From NCBI RefSeq assembly GCF_009770985.1, contig NZ_WSRW01000003.1, positions 231,274 through 295,273 on the forward strand: 64,000 nucleotides of DNA. The letters run 5' to 3'. Both the position numbers and the translations under genes were made by a program. This document shows positions 1-9,883 of the stretch, one piece after another. A model generated the notes under the pieces. That model ran no database searches. It was not told the origin of the DNA and saw only the letters and a list, made by a program, of their open reading frames with translations. Within the stretch, counting starts at the first letter, position 1; the number at the start of each line of letters is the position of its first letter. The DNA is from Mucilaginibacter lacusdianchii (GTDB lineage Bacteria > Bacteroidota > Bacteroidia > Sphingobacteriales > Sphingobacteriaceae).

Positions 1-987
1 AAAACTTTCATTCAGCAGTTTTATCCTCGTATGCAAAGCCTGATGAATTACTGCCTGTCGCGCCGCAACAAGGATGGTATGATGGAAGGCCTTACCGGCG
101 ATTGGGTATTTATTGACTGGGCAGATGGCCTGAGCAAAAAGGGCGAAGTAAGCTTTGAGCAACTGCTACTGGCCCGCAGCCTGGAAACAATGGCTTTATG
201 TGCAAATTTAATGCGCGATGCTAAAGGTGCTACACAATACAACTTATTGGCCAAAGATTTAAAAGCTAAATTGTTTACATACTATTGGAATCCGCAAAAG
301 CATGCGCTGGTACACAGCCGCGTTAAGGGCAAGGCTACGGAAAACGTTACCCGGTATGCCAATATGTTCTCTATCTTTTTTAACTACTTCACCGAAGCGC
401 AAAAGCAGGATGTGAAAAAGTATGTGTTGCTGAATAATGATGTTCCTAAAATAACCACCCCATATATGCGCTTTTACGAGCTGGAGGCTTTGTGCGCTAT
501 GGGCGAGCAATCCTACGTTTTACAGCAAATGAAAGATTATTGGGGTGGCATGCTCAACCTGGGCGCAACCTCGTTTTGGGAAGAGTACAATCCCGACAAA
601 AAAGGAGCAGAACATTATGCCATGTACGGGCGTCCGTTTGGTAAAAGCTTGTGCCATGCCTGGGGCGCAAGTCCTATCTACCTGTTAGGTAAGTACTACC
701 TTGGCGTAAAACCAACAGCCCCCGGTTATCAGCGGTATGTTATTGAACCTAAATTAGGCGGTTTACAGTGGATGGAGGGTGCCGTGCCAATCCCTAACGG
801 CGATATTAAAGTGTATTGCAGCACAAAACAGATTAAAGTAAATGCGGCTGAAGGCGATGGTACATTACGTATCAAAAGCAAAACCCTGCCGGTGTGCGAA
901 GGCGCTTCCATTAAGTTGGTTGCAGGTTACTACGAGATTGCTATCCAAAAAGGAAAGGCATACACGGTAGCCTATAGTGCCTTGTAA
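1..987 (+). CDS. Alpha-L-rhamnosidase, GH78-like, C-terminal part (5' end outside window)
   Basis: The frame is open from base 1, so the first visible ATG at 31 is internal and the N-terminal and central parts lie outside the window. What remains is the second half of an (alpha/alpha)6-barrel glycosidase, with the GDWVFIDWAD segment and several Trp/Tyr-rich loops such as SFWEEYNPDKKG. A C-terminal beta-sandwich follows (the FIEPKLGG-type segment and GAVPIPNGDIKV), as in GH78 enzymes. GH78 enzymes release terminal alpha-L-rhamnose from pectic and other plant glycans, usually in the periplasm. A GH106 rhamnosidase follows on the same strand, which fits a rhamnose-containing substrate. Family assignment is good; substrate is inferred. 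Confidence 0.8.
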   Translation, partial: KTFIQQFYPRMQSLMNYCLSRRNKDGMMEGLTGDWVFIDWADGLSKKGEVSFEQLLLARSLETMALCANLMRDAKGATQYNLLAKDLKAKLFTYYWNPQKHALVHSRVKGKATENVTRYANMFSIFFNYFTEAQKQDVKKYVLLNNDVPKITTPYMRFYELEALCAMGEQSYVLQQMKDYWGGMLNLGATSFWEEYNPDKKGAEHYAMYGRPFGKSLCHAWGASPIYLLGKYYLGVKPTAPGYQRYVIEPKLGGLQWMEGAVPIPNGDIKVYCSTKQIKVNAAEGDGTLRIKSKTLPVCEGASIKLVAGYYEIAIQKGKAYTVAYSAL

Positions 988-1041
988 TTGAACATGATGA
1001 TAAACAGATACGCTATATGTTTTTTGCGGGTACTTTATTGA

Positions 1042-1239
1042 GTGGCAGTATATACACAGCTGGTTGACAAAACGCCGGTAGCTGTATCTAACGCTCCCCA
1101 GGTATACCGTGCCGAGCCTTGGAAAAATCAATTGGTAAATAGCATTAACCACGAGCCTGCCCGGGCAACCACATGCCTTAAGGAAATGGTAACGAATTTT
1201 AAATTCAGACAAAACGGTATCATTATGATTTTTACCTGA
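1042..1239 (+). pseudogene. Decayed N-terminal fragment of a GH2 beta-galactosidase-like gene
   Basis: This short open stretch in the 320-bp gap between two rhamnosidases reads YRAEPWKNQLVNSINHEPAR. That resembles the conserved start of GH2 beta-galactosidases (W-x-N/D-P-x-V-x-x-I-N-R-x-P-x-R/H). Similarity fades after about 45 codons, no sugar-binding or catalytic domain follows, and the frame stops at 1239. I read it as the stump of a deleted GH2 gene. The rest of 988-1306 shows nothing else. The identification rests on one short motif. Confidence 0.4.
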
Positions 1240-1306
1240 TGCTTCATATCGGTCAACCGGAAACTATCAGTATTTTGAGCGAAAAAATAAAAGGCTGTTA
1301 CCAGCT

Positions 1307-4300
1307 ATGATAAAAAAAACTTTCTTTTTTACACTTGCTTGTTGCTGTGTTACATTGATACAGGGTTTTGCACAGGTCCGTAAGGCTGCCGCAAAAATTA
1401 ATCTCGACCAGATATTTCAGCACCCGCCCGAATCGGCCAAGCCTTGGGTGTTTTGGTACTGGATGCAAGCCAGCGTGAGTAACGCCGGTATTACTGCCGA
1501 TTTGGAGGCCATGAAGCAAGCCGGTTTGGGAGGGGCTTACCTGATGCCGATTAAAGGCCCGGCAAATCCACCCTATATCAATCCGCCGGTTGTACAGCTT
1601 ACACCCGAATGGTGGGACATGGTTCGCTTTGCATTCAAAGAAGCCAACAGACTGGGCTTAAAGATGGCTCTGCACGATAGCGATGGTTTTGCTTTAGCTG
1701 GTGGCCCATGGATTACGCCTGAACTATCGATGCAGAAAGTAGTGTGGTCGGAAACAAATGTAAGTGGCGGAAAACTTTTTAACGATACTTTGCAAAGACC
1801 CGAGAGTTATAAGGGTTACTACAAAGATATTACTGTATTGGCGTACCCATCACCGGTTGGCACAGGTATATCTACCAAAACCATTGTTCCCAAGATTACT
1901 ACGAGTATTCCTAACACGGATGTACAATATTTAGCCGATCCAGGCAATAAAAAGACATTCAGCAGCAACGATTCTTGTTGGTTGCAATTAACTTTTTCGG
2001 AACCTTTTACCTGCCGGTCGCTGGTTATCCATACCAACTCCAGCAACTACCAGGCACAGCGCCTTTTATTGCAGGTGAGTGATGACGGCAAAGCATTTCG
2101 CGCTGTGGGCCGCTTAGATGCACCACGCCATGGCTGGCAGGATAACGATGCCGATGTTACGCATAGCATTATACCTACAACTGCGCGTTATTTTCGCTTC
2201 ATTTACAATAAGGAAGGCTCGGAACCAGGAGCCGAGGATTTAGATTTTGCCAAATGGAAACCTACATTGAAGTTATCGGGTATTGAGCTATCATCCGAAC
2301 CGCGTATTCATCAGTACGAGGGTAAAAGCGGTGCAGTGTGGCGCATCAGTAAACATACCTCTGCCCAGCAGTTACCCGCTTCGTTATGTGTGCATAAAGA
2401 TAAAATTATTGATATTACTGATAAGTTAGATGCCAGTGGGCGCCTGCATTGGAACGTGCCTGCCGGGCAGTGGACCATATTACGCATAGGCCATACTTCT
2501 ACCGGGCATACCAACGCAACCGGTGGTGGCGGTATTGGTTTAGAATGCGATAAGTTTAATCCCGAAGCTATCAAACTACAATACACCAAGTGGTTTGGCG
2601 AAGCGGTGAAACAATTAGGCCCCGACCTATCCAAAAATGTTTTGAAGGTGTTTCATATAGATAGCTGGGAGTGTGGCAGCCAAAATTGGTCGCCGGTGTT
2701 TAGGCAGGAGTTTCAGAAACGCAGGGGATATGATATTGTACCTTACTTGCCCGTAATGGCTGGCATACCAGTGCAGAGTGCCGAGCAGTCGGAAAAAGTA
2801 TTGACTGATGTGCGTAAAACCATTGCCGAACTGGTGGTGGATAAATTTTACGGTACCATGGCCCAATTGGCACATGCGCAAGGTTGCACGTTTACTGCCG
2901 AAAGTATTGCCCCCACCATGACCAGCGATGGTTTATTGCACTACAGCAAAGTAGATGTGCCTATGGGCGAATTTTGGCTGCGTAGCCCCACACACGATAA
3001 GCCTAATGATATGCTTGATGCCATATCAGGTGGGCATATTTACGGTAAAAATATTATTCAATCAGAATCTTTCACCGAGTTGCGCATGATGTGGGATGAA
3101 CACCCCGGTATGTTGAAAATCGCCGCCGACCGAAACCTGGCGTTGGGCATAAACCGTTTTGTGTTTCATGTAAATACCCACAACCCCTGGACGGACCGTA
3201 AACCCGGCATGACACTGGATGGTATCGGCCTCTTTTTTCAGCGCGATCAAACCTGGTGGAAACCCGGCCGGGCTTGGATGGAATATATGCAGCGTTGCCA
3301 GGCAATGCTGCAGGTGGGTAAGCCGGTTATCGATATAGCGGTTTTTACCGGTGAAGAAATTCCGCGACGATCAGTTTTACCAGACCGATTGGTTCCTATA
3401 CTACCGGGCTTGTTTGGTGCCGAACGTGTTGCTGCCGAGCAGAAACGTTTGGCAAACGTAGGCACGCCTATGCGTACCATTCCGATAGGGGTTAATAGCG
3501 GAGCCAACATGACGGATGCGGAAAATTGGATTAACCCGCTGCATGGTTACGCCTACGACTCCTTTAACCCCGACGCACTGTTGCATTTGGCTAAAGTAGT
3601 AAATGGCAGAGTAGAACTGCCTGGCGGCGCGAGCTATAAAGTGTTGGTGATGCCAGGAGCTACTAAAATGTCGCCTAACGGTGATGTGCTATCGGCAGAG
3701 GTAAAGCAGCGTTTGCAGGAGCTGGTAAATGATGGTGCAAACATCGTTATCGACAACCAACTTCAGGTAAAGCAAGCCGGAAAAGGCCGGTTGTTACCAG
3801 TACCTTATCAAGCCTCAACTTTCAGCGAAATTAATTTGCAGCCTGATGTGATTTTCACAGACTCGTCTGGTACCGTTGCAGAAAACGTAGCTTGGACGCA
3901 CCGAGCTGCGCCGTCATTGGATATTTATTTCATCTCTAATCAAAACGATGCAGAGCGCACGGTAAACCTGTCTTTGCGATTAGCTGGTCGCGTTCCCGAA
4001 TTGTTTGATCCGGTAACAGGGACGATTCGGCTGGCTGACAACTGGCAAATGAAAAACGGCCGCACATTATTGCCTTTGCATTTGCTAGCTGGTGAGTCGG
4101 TTTTTGCGGTGTTCAGAAAAGCCGGTACGCCAACACAAGTTCATGCCGGTAACAATGCATTAGCAGTAAAACCTATACAAACGCTTAAACAGGATTGGCA
4201 AGTAACTTTCGATGCAAAAATGGGTGGCCCTAAAGATCCGGTACGTTTTACGCAATTGCAAAACTGGGGCAGCATGGTCGACCCGGCTGTTAAGTATTAT

Positions 4301-4651
4301 TCGGGCACGGCCGCTTACCAGCAGACGTTTAACTGGAATCAAAAGATTTCTAAAAGCGTATGGCTGGATGTAGGGCAGGTGAATAACATTGCCGAAGTTT
4401 ATGTGAATAACATTTCATGCGGTGTGGTTTGGACGGCTCCTTATCGGGTAGACATTAGCAAAGCCCTAAAGCCAGGCAACAATACCATTCGCATTGAGGT
4501 TGCCAATACATGGGCTAACCGATTAATAGGCGATCATGGTTTGCCTAAAGAAAAGCAAATTACCTGGACCAACGCACCTTACCGTTTAGAAGGCAAACCG
4601 TTATTGCCGGCAGGTTTGTTGGGCCCGGTAACCTTGCAAAAAGTTAAGTAA
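1307..4651 (+). CDS. GH106-like alpha-L-rhamnosidase, secreted
   Basis: The 1114-residue product begins with a signal peptide (MIKKTFFFTLACCC...QGFAQ), so it is exported. The N-terminal segment PWVFWYWMQASVSNAGITAD and the following AGLGGAYLMP are hallmarks of the GH106 family, and the length matches family members. The middle holds a TIM-barrel part with HIDSWECGSQNW and FTAESIAPT, and the C-terminus is a galactose-binding-like beta-sandwich (YVNNISCGVVWTAPYRVDISKAL). GH106 enzymes remove alpha-L-rhamnose from complex pectins such as rhamnogalacturonan II. It follows the GH78 gene on the same strand and faces the DUF5703 gene tail to tail. Catalytic residues cannot be fixed by eye alone. Confidence 0.85.
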   Translation: MIKKTFFFTLACCCVTLIQGFAQVRKAAAKINLDQIFQHPPESAKPWVFWYWMQASVSNAGITADLEAMKQAGLGGAYLMPIKGPANPPYINPPVVQLTPEWWDMVRFAFKEANRLGLKMALHDSDGFALAGGPWITPELSMQKVVWSETNVSGGKLFNDTLQRPESYKGYYKDITVLAYPSPVGTGISTKTIVPKITTSIPNTDVQYLADPGNKKTFSSNDSCWLQLTFSEPFTCRSLVIHTNSSNYQAQRLLLQVSDDGKAFRAVGRLDAPRHGWQDNDADVTHSIIPTTARYFRFIYNKEGSEPGAEDLDFAKWKPTLKLSGIELSSEPRIHQYEGKSGAVWRISKHTSAQQLPASLCVHKDKIIDITDKLDASGRLHWNVPAGQWTILRIGHTSTGHTNATGGGGIGLECDKFNPEAIKLQYTKWFGEAVKQLGPDLSKNVLKVFHIDSWECGSQNWSPVFRQEFQKRRGYDIVPYLPVMAGIPVQSAEQSEKVLTDVRKTIAELVVDKFYGTMAQLAHAQGCTFTAESIAPTMTSDGLLHYSKVDVPMGEFWLRSPTHDKPNDMLDAISGGHIYGKNIIQSESFTELRMMWDEHPGMLKIAADRNLALGINRFVFHVNTHNPWTDRKPGMTLDGIGLFFQRDQTWWKPGRAWMEYMQRCQAMLQVGKPVIDIAVFTGEEIPRRSVLPDRLVPILPGLFGAERVAAEQKRLANVGTPMRTIPIGVNSGANMTDAENWINPLHGYAYDSFNPDALLHLAKVVNGRVELPGGASYKVLVMPGATKMSPNGDVLSAEVKQRLQELVNDGANIVIDNQLQVKQAGKGRLLPVPYQASTFSEINLQPDVIFTDSSGTVAENVAWTHRAAPSLDIYFISNQNDAERTVNLSLRLAGRVPELFDPVTGTIRLADNWQMKNGRTLLPLHLLAGESVFAVFRKAGTPTQVHAGNNALAVKPIQTLKQDWQVTFDAKMGGPKDPVRFTQLQNWGSMVDPAVKYYSGTAAYQQTFNWNQKISKSVWLDVGQVNNIAEVYVNNISCGVVWTAPYRVDISKALKPGNNTIRIEVANTWANRLIGDHGLPKEKQITWTNAPYRLEGKPLLPAGLLGPVTLQKVK

Positions 4652-4748
4652 GATACTCCCGCTGGGGCAACTGCGGACATGTTGATATGGAAACATGGGT
4701 ATCGTTAGGCAGGTAAATCAAAGTAACGATTCTGTCATTTCGAGTGAT

Positions 4749-4792
4749 AACTTTTTTAAAGCAATTAGCAGAATTGCATGCTTTAAAGTTTT
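4749..4792. terminator. Probable bidirectional terminator between convergent genes
   Basis: An imperfect inverted repeat, AACTTTTTTAAAGCA against TGCTTTAAAGTT with an inner GCAATT/AATTGC stem, lies between the tail-to-tail GH106 and DUF5703 genes. The A and T runs flanking the stem suit termination in both directions. Inferred from structure and position. Confidence 0.4.
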
Positions 4793-4816
4793 CTCACTAT
4801 CGCTAGAGGTGATAAG

Positions 4817-7126
4817 TTATTTTAGCATATTCACAACATCCTGCCGCCGCGATTCAGGCAACACTTTCAAGTTTTCCACATGGCCGTTTTTAACCGTAGC
4901 TTCAATAGTAGTGTTGTAAGGGGCACGCAGTTTAAAATGTACATCCCATGTTTTGGGCCAGGCGGGGAATAGTAAAATCTTTTTGCCGTCAACCTGTAGC
5001 AGCATTTCCTGTAAGCCTATCACGCCGGAGCCGCCCCAATTGTGGTCGGGTGTCCAATCGTAGCCGGGGCCCCAGAACGCCGGAAAGCGCCTGCCGGAAT
5101 CTTTCAGTTTAAATGTAGTCAGTTGGGCGGCTTCGTCCGTTAACCCTAACCGGGCAGCGAAAATATTGTCTTGCTTCCAGCCAACGCCGCTTCTAAATTT
5201 TACCGCCAGGGTATCATACTTCCATGTATTAATGGCTACGTCCAAATCAGGCTTGCCCACACCGTATATTCCCCACGGAAAAACAGGATACAACTGCATC
5301 GATTCGGTATTATTTACCCGCTCCCAAGTTATAGCTGGTGATATGGTTTTATGCCCATCAAATTCGCGGAAATTTATTGGTGGAATTCGGTTGAGCATCA
5401 CTGTCCAGCTTTCGCGTTGCTCAGCACTTAAGTAATGTTCCGGTAATTCCAGCAAACGTGTAAGTACCGTTTTTAAAGCCGCAATGGTAGAGGTGGAGTT
5501 GTAAGCCATTTTGTAAGTTTCGCCACCAGCGCCCGGATATAGCACCAAATTTCCGTTGCCATCAAAGGTTTTGTTACTTCTGTTACGGGCTAGATATTGA
5601 TAGTGCTCGTTAAAGAAGGTAAGGCAGCTTTCAATAAAAGGTATGTAGTCCGATATATTTCTACCTTCGTAGCGTTCTGTTTCCAGCATCATTAGGCAAA
5701 ATTCTAGTACGGTATCCCATTCATATTCCAGCCAGGCATTGTATTCAACACCTTTATCAAAACTGGTCGGGCGTTTAAAGCCATACTCGGCTATGTTGGG
5801 CAAACCAAAGTTTTCCAGCTGCTCGGTAAAGCAGGCTCCATCATGGTTCCAGTATACTTTTGAACGAAGCTCTGCATTATGCAGCGAGCGCAGATAAAAA
5901 TCGAACTGCGGTTTCATCATATCCCAATCGCCGCTTTTCAGCATTGGGAAATAAACCAGTCGCTGGTTCTGCGCCGTCATTAAGCCGCCGCCCCAGTTCC
6001 TGAAATCGGGCGTTAATTTAATATCTGTGTTAGTAAGCTCAGGATCGTAAGTAAACAAGCCTCCGTTAAATTTTGTGGGATATTGCCCATAAGCATTACA
6101 GCCCAGCATATAGCGAAACAATTGATAATTGCGGCCCACTTGCCATTCAGTTGTAGTTTGAGGATTGTTAATAAAAACAAAACTCCGGTTCCAGTAGGCT
6201 TTCCACCAGTTAGCCGTATTCTGTTCGGCTTGTTTGGCCTTACTTGTCGCTTCCTTTACAATTTCTTGCAACCCGGTTTGCCATTGGCTAACGGATGGTG
6301 TTTGCTCGGTATATAGATAAACTTGGACGCTTTGTTTGCGAGTGGGCTTAATACTTTTTAGTTGCCAGCCTTTAAACGCCGTACTGAGGTACTGGCCGCT
6401 GTAAGTACCTGCAGGAGCCATATTTGCCGCCGCCATGTATCCGCCAAACGTCAGGTTTTTCAAGGGATTAAATAGTTGTGGTTTTACACTATCCAGCCCT
6501 TCATGTTGTACCGTAGCATCAAATATAGTACTGTCTTTATTGTGATGATAAAACAGGATGCCGTTGTTTTGAATGGTAACTACATCTTTATACGTTTTAA
6601 TATCTGTACGGGGCGACCACTTCCATGAGTTTTGATTATTCTCTCGTCCTTTAATAGGCCGGTCTTCAAACCGCCAATTTTCATAACTAGCCAATGTAGT
6701 TACTGGTTGATTGCTCTGTACATCCACATGTACAACTGGCCTGAAAACATCTACCCATACTTTTATGCGGGCCGAAAGTTTACCGTCTCTATCCTGAATA
6801 GTAACCGCACCATCTTGCAGGGTAAGTTGCTGCTTAAAATTTTGCCCCGTCAGCGGATTTGGCTGCATTTTAATGCGTACCCGCCCCAATTTTAAAAAGC
6901 TATTGTTTTCATCGAAAGTGCCGCTTTTGGATAAATAAAACAGGAGCTCGCCATTTTCTACCCAAACGTTCAAGCCAATATCGCCACCGCCACAGGGCAT
7001 GGATTCGCCCGAGTTTTTACTTTGGCTCGTCCAGGTAAGGTTGTTTTGTTGCAATTCTGCCGGTTGTGCCAACGAACTTGCTACCGCAACAAGCAGAATA
7101 AAAAAGGTCAGGAAAGCTAATTTCAT
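4817..7126 (-). CDS. DUF5703 domain glycoside hydrolase-like protein, secreted
   Basis: The 769-residue product has a signal peptide (MKLAFLTFFILLVAVASSLAQ). Next comes the segment SGESMPCGGGDIGLNVWVEN, characteristic of DUF5703 proteins, which are related to GH95/GH65-like (alpha/alpha)6 glycosidases. The central domain (about residues 300-700) is rich in Trp and Tyr with conserved loops such as YWNHDGACFTEQ and FWGPGYDWTPDHNWGG, typical of a six-hairpin glycosidase. It lies 12 bp downstream of the acetylesterase gene, so the two are very probably cotranscribed. No substrate is established; a plant glycan is the likely target. Confidence 0.78.
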   Translation of the reverse strand: MKLAFLTFFILLVAVASSLAQPAELQQNNLTWTSQSKNSGESMPCGGGDIGLNVWVENGELLFYLSKSGTFDENNSFLKLGRVRIKMQPNPLTGQNFKQQLTLQDGAVTIQDRDGKLSARIKVWVDVFRPVVHVDVQSNQPVTTLASYENWRFEDRPIKGRENNQNSWKWSPRTDIKTYKDVVTIQNNGILFYHHNKDSTIFDATVQHEGLDSVKPQLFNPLKNLTFGGYMAAANMAPAGTYSGQYLSTAFKGWQLKSIKPTRKQSVQVYLYTEQTPSVSQWQTGLQEIVKEATSKAKQAEQNTANWWKAYWNRSFVFINNPQTTTEWQVGRNYQLFRYMLGCNAYGQYPTKFNGGLFTYDPELTNTDIKLTPDFRNWGGGLMTAQNQRLVYFPMLKSGDWDMMKPQFDFYLRSLHNAELRSKVYWNHDGACFTEQLENFGLPNIAEYGFKRPTSFDKGVEYNAWLEYEWDTVLEFCLMMLETERYEGRNISDYIPFIESCLTFFNEHYQYLARNRSNKTFDGNGNLVLYPGAGGETYKMAYNSTSTIAALKTVLTRLLELPEHYLSAEQRESWTVMLNRIPPINFREFDGHKTISPAITWERVNNTESMQLYPVFPWGIYGVGKPDLDVAINTWKYDTLAVKFRSGVGWKQDNIFAARLGLTDEAAQLTTFKLKDSGRRFPAFWGPGYDWTPDHNWGGSGVIGLQEMLLQVDGKKILLFPAWPKTWDVHFKLRAPYNTTIEATVKNGHVENLKVLPESRRQDVVNMLK

Positions 7127-7138
7127 GAAGACTAAAAT

Positions 7139-8572
7139 TTACCAAGCGTCTGTACGGAACGAAGATACCGGTAAACCTTCGGTGCTGTATAAATCGCCCA
7201 CAATAAAATCGCGGAAAGCGTACCGAACGGCTACAGGTTCTTTCACATCCGGTGCTGATACAGAAATCGAACTGCCATAGATAACCGCTTTTGCGGGATG
7301 AAACACCTTATCTTTCCCGGCAATTTCAAAGCTGTTTAACTCTTTTCCAAATGAGGTAAGACCGTTAGTCGCGTTAGTAAATTTTACGACGGCAATATTG
7401 CCGTTAATGGTTACAGATTCATAATCTGGACTGGCATAGCCAAAGCCTTTCAAACCGTAAGTTTGTGCCAGGGCCAGGTAAGCCAAACGTGTGCCGCCAG
7501 GTTCTTTATGTGCCGGGTGAATAGAAGCTTGCTCACCTATATCCATCAGCACCGCCATACCACTGTTTGGGATGGTTTTTTGAGATTTGCGCTGTGCATC
7601 CCTTAAATAAGCAGAATTATACTTGCCGCCCGAGTTGTACGGTGGCAATTGCGCATAATCATAAGGTGCAATCTGTGCGTAATAGAAAGGGAAATTGCCT
7701 TCATTCCATAATTCACGCCAGCGGGTTACCATAGCCGGAAATAGCTTTTCATATTGGTCGGGCCGGTCATAGTTTGATTCGCCCTGGTACCATATGCAAC
7801 CTTTGATGCCGTAACCAATAACCGGGTAAAGCATGGCATTGTATAAGGTAGTAGGGGTGCGGCTTACCGCTTTAATAGAATCAGTTTTAGCCGGAATTTT
7901 AATTTCAGGAAAAGCTTTCAGTACATCCGCATCCATCCAAGCTTCTATGGAAGAGCCGCCGTAGCTTACATTGATTAAACCAATCGGCACATTCAACATC
8001 TCGTTCAGTAAGCGGCCAAAATAATAGCCGGTAGCGCTGAAGTTGCTCACAAACTCCGGGCTTGCTACATGCCAGGGCGAAGGCTTGCTGTTATTTTGAA
8101 GTTCGGTTTTAGATGAGCGCGGTACGGTATAAATGCGGATGTTGTTATTTTTAGATTTTAGAATAACCTCATTTGAACCAATTATAGGTTGCCCTTTAAA
8201 ACCTTTCATGGGCATTTCCATGTTCGACTGGCCGGTGCATAGCCATACCTCACCAATCATAACATTGTTGAGTTTGGTCGCTTTACCATCGCTGATCGTT
8301 AGTGAGTAGGGGCCGCCAGCTGTTGGGGTAACCACCTTAATTCTCCATTTACCCGAAGCATCTGCCTTACCTTTATAATGCTTGCCGTTCCACGAGGTGA
8401 TAATATTAATGGTTTTGCCGGCATCATCCCAGCCCCAAACTGGTACTTGTGATTGCTGTTGCAGTACCATATCATCAGTAAAAATAGAAGCCAGCTTTAC
8501 TTGGGCTTTAGTTTGTAATGTTGAAAGAAGAATAGAAGCAAAACCTATAAAGCTGGTAAATTTTATGCTCAT
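7139..8572 (-). CDS. Sialate O-acetylesterase-type SGNH esterase, secreted
   Basis: The 477-residue protein has a signal peptide (MSIKFTSFIGFASILLSTLQTKAQ). It also has the motifs of the sialate O-acetylesterase (DUF303, SGNH) family: GQSN with the nucleophilic Ser (GQSNMEMP), WYQGESN, and the C-terminal block IHPAHKEPGGTRLAYLAL that supplies His. These enzymes strip O-acetyl groups; in Bacteroidota glycan loci they often act on acetylated pectin or hemicellulose rather than sialic acid. The gene sits 12 bp before the DUF5703 gene and 40 bp after fbp on the same strand. Deacetylating a rhamnose-rich glycan is the simplest role here. Confidence 0.85.
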   Translation of the reverse strand: MSIKFTSFIGFASILLSTLQTKAQVKLASIFTDDMVLQQQSQVPVWGWDDAGKTINIITSWNGKHYKGKADASGKWRIKVVTPTAGGPYSLTISDGKATKLNNVMIGEVWLCTGQSNMEMPMKGFKGQPIIGSNEVILKSKNNNIRIYTVPRSSKTELQNNSKPSPWHVASPEFVSNFSATGYYFGRLLNEMLNVPIGLINVSYGGSSIEAWMDADVLKAFPEIKIPAKTDSIKAVSRTPTTLYNAMLYPVIGYGIKGCIWYQGESNYDRPDQYEKLFPAMVTRWRELWNEGNFPFYYAQIAPYDYAQLPPYNSGGKYNSAYLRDAQRKSQKTIPNSGMAVLMDIGEQASIHPAHKEPGGTRLAYLALAQTYGLKGFGYASPDYESVTINGNIAVVKFTNATNGLTSFGKELNSFEIAGKDKVFHPAKAVIYGSSISVSAPDVKEPVAVRYAFRDFIVGDLYSTEGLPVSSFRTDAW

Positions 8573-8612
8573 GTAAATGGTTAAGTATGAATTGGGTTAA
8601 ATATCTGAAAAG

Positions 8613-9662
8613 TTATTGAATAGTGACCAACCCTTCGAAGGTGCGTTTGGTAATTTGTGGTGAAAAGCAAGCCAGCATCTCCTCTGCTTTCTTAACCATC
8701 TGCTCCGAGCCAATCACAATAGCGGTGCGCTGGTGCAGATCCGTCACTTCCAACTCCAGTATCCTCGAGTAACCGTTACTCGCTTTACCACCCGCCTGTT
8801 CTACAATAAAAGCCATCGGGTTGCACTCATACACCAGCCGAAGTTTGCCGCTGGGTGCCTGTGCTGTCATGGGGTATATGAAAATGCCGCCTTTAATTAA
8901 GCTTCTATGCAAATCGGCCACCATTGAGCCGGTATATCTGGACGTATAGGGGCGATTCGTAGGCTTATCTTCTACCTGGCAGTACTTGATGTATTTTTTG
9001 ATGCCATCCGGAAAGTGCGTATAGTAACCTTCGTTGATTGAATAGATATTGCCATCTTTAGGCATCTGCATATCGGGATGTGATAAACAGAACTCACCAA
9101 TAGAAGGATCCAGTGTAAAGCCGTTGACCCCTTTGCCGGTGGTGTACACCAGCATGGTCGAGGATCCATAGATAACATAGCCTGCCGCTACCTGCTGGGT
9201 GCCTTGCTGCAGTACGTCATCCATCGTGGCTTTGCCTTCGGTGCTTTTTCTGCGGTAGATGGAAAAGATGGTGCCAACGGCCACATTCACATCAATGTTG
9301 GAAGAGCCATCCAAAGGGTCAATGGCTACAATGTATTTGGCGTTCTTGGAAATCTCCGAGTCGATATACAGGTACTCGTCGTTTTCCTCACTCACCACAA
9401 TGCAGCACTCGCCACCGCTTTGCAAAGCCGAGATGAACTGCTCGTTGGCATACACGTCCAGCTTTTTCTGGCCCTCGCCCTGGATGTTGGTCGAGCCGGC
9501 ATCGCCCAAAATGTCCGCCAGCCCCGCTTTGTTCACCTCGCGGTTCACCAGCTTGGCGGCAATGCCAATGTCGCGCAGTAAACGCGAGAGCTCCCCCTTG
9601 GCATAGGGAAAATCCGCCTGCTTTTCAATGATAAATTGTCCTAATGTCTTTACTCCTTGCAT
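8613..9662 (-). CDS. fbp: Fructose-1,6-bisphosphatase, class I
   Basis: The 349-residue product shows the class I signature set: the metal-binding [20 protein letters not shown], the upstream VVSEENDE acidic loop, and the substrate segment [20 protein letters not shown]. It hydrolyses fructose-1,6-bisphosphate to fructose-6-phosphate in gluconeogenesis. Length and motifs are standard, and the ATG at 9662 gives the usual N-terminus ([11 protein letters not shown]). Its presence among catabolic genes makes sense because the neighbouring acid-sugar operon would feed triose phosphate, from which hexoses must be rebuilt. The esterase and DUF5703 genes follow on the same strand within 40 bp, so some cotranscription is possible. 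Confidence 0.96.
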   Translation of the reverse strand: MQGVKTLGQFIIEKQADFPYAKGELSRLLRDIGIAAKLVNREVNKAGLADILGDAGSTNIQGEGQKKLDVYANEQFISALQSGGECCIVVSEENDEYLYIDSEISKNAKYIVAIDPLDGSSNIDVNVAVGTIFSIYRRKSTEGKATMDDVLQQGTQQVAAGYVIYGSSTMLVYTTGKGVNGFTLDPSIGEFCLSHPDMQMPKDGNIYSINEGYYTHFPDGIKKYIKYCQVEDKPTNRPYTSRYTGSMVADLHRSLIKGGIFIYPMTAQAPSGKLRLVYECNPMAFIVEQAGGKASNGYSRILELEVTDLHQRTAIVIGSEQMVKKAEEMLACFSPQITKRTFEGLVTIQ

Positions 9663-9792
9663 AGATAGATGATAGATATGATGTTAAAAAATTATTATCT
9701 CGGTAATAGGTATGCTAAAAAAGTACTTGGCAAGTTGTTAGCTTACTTAGCCGGGATAAGTGCTATAGGCTAGCACTCAGGTTTATCTGCTA

Positions 9793-9800
9793 CAAAGGTA
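9793..9800 (-). promoter_or_regulatory. Bacteroidota-type -7 box upstream of fbp
   Basis: On the minus strand this reads TACCTTTG, matching the TAnnTTTG -7 consensus of the Bacteroidota primary sigma factor. It would give a leader of about 125 nt before the fbp start. No clear -33 TTTG was found at the ideal spacing. The rest of 9663-9883 shows no gene. Confidence 0.45.
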
Positions 9801-9883
9801 TAAGTACAGCGTAGCCTGGCATTGCTAATTTTGGCCAAATGCTATACAATATTATCAAAGGGAAGGAAAGAAAGTATTATAGG

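Noticed and set aside
9204..9606. Two long plus-strand frames opposite fbp
   Set aside because: They are shadows of the well-supported fbp gene; their products have no domain and no ribosome binding site.
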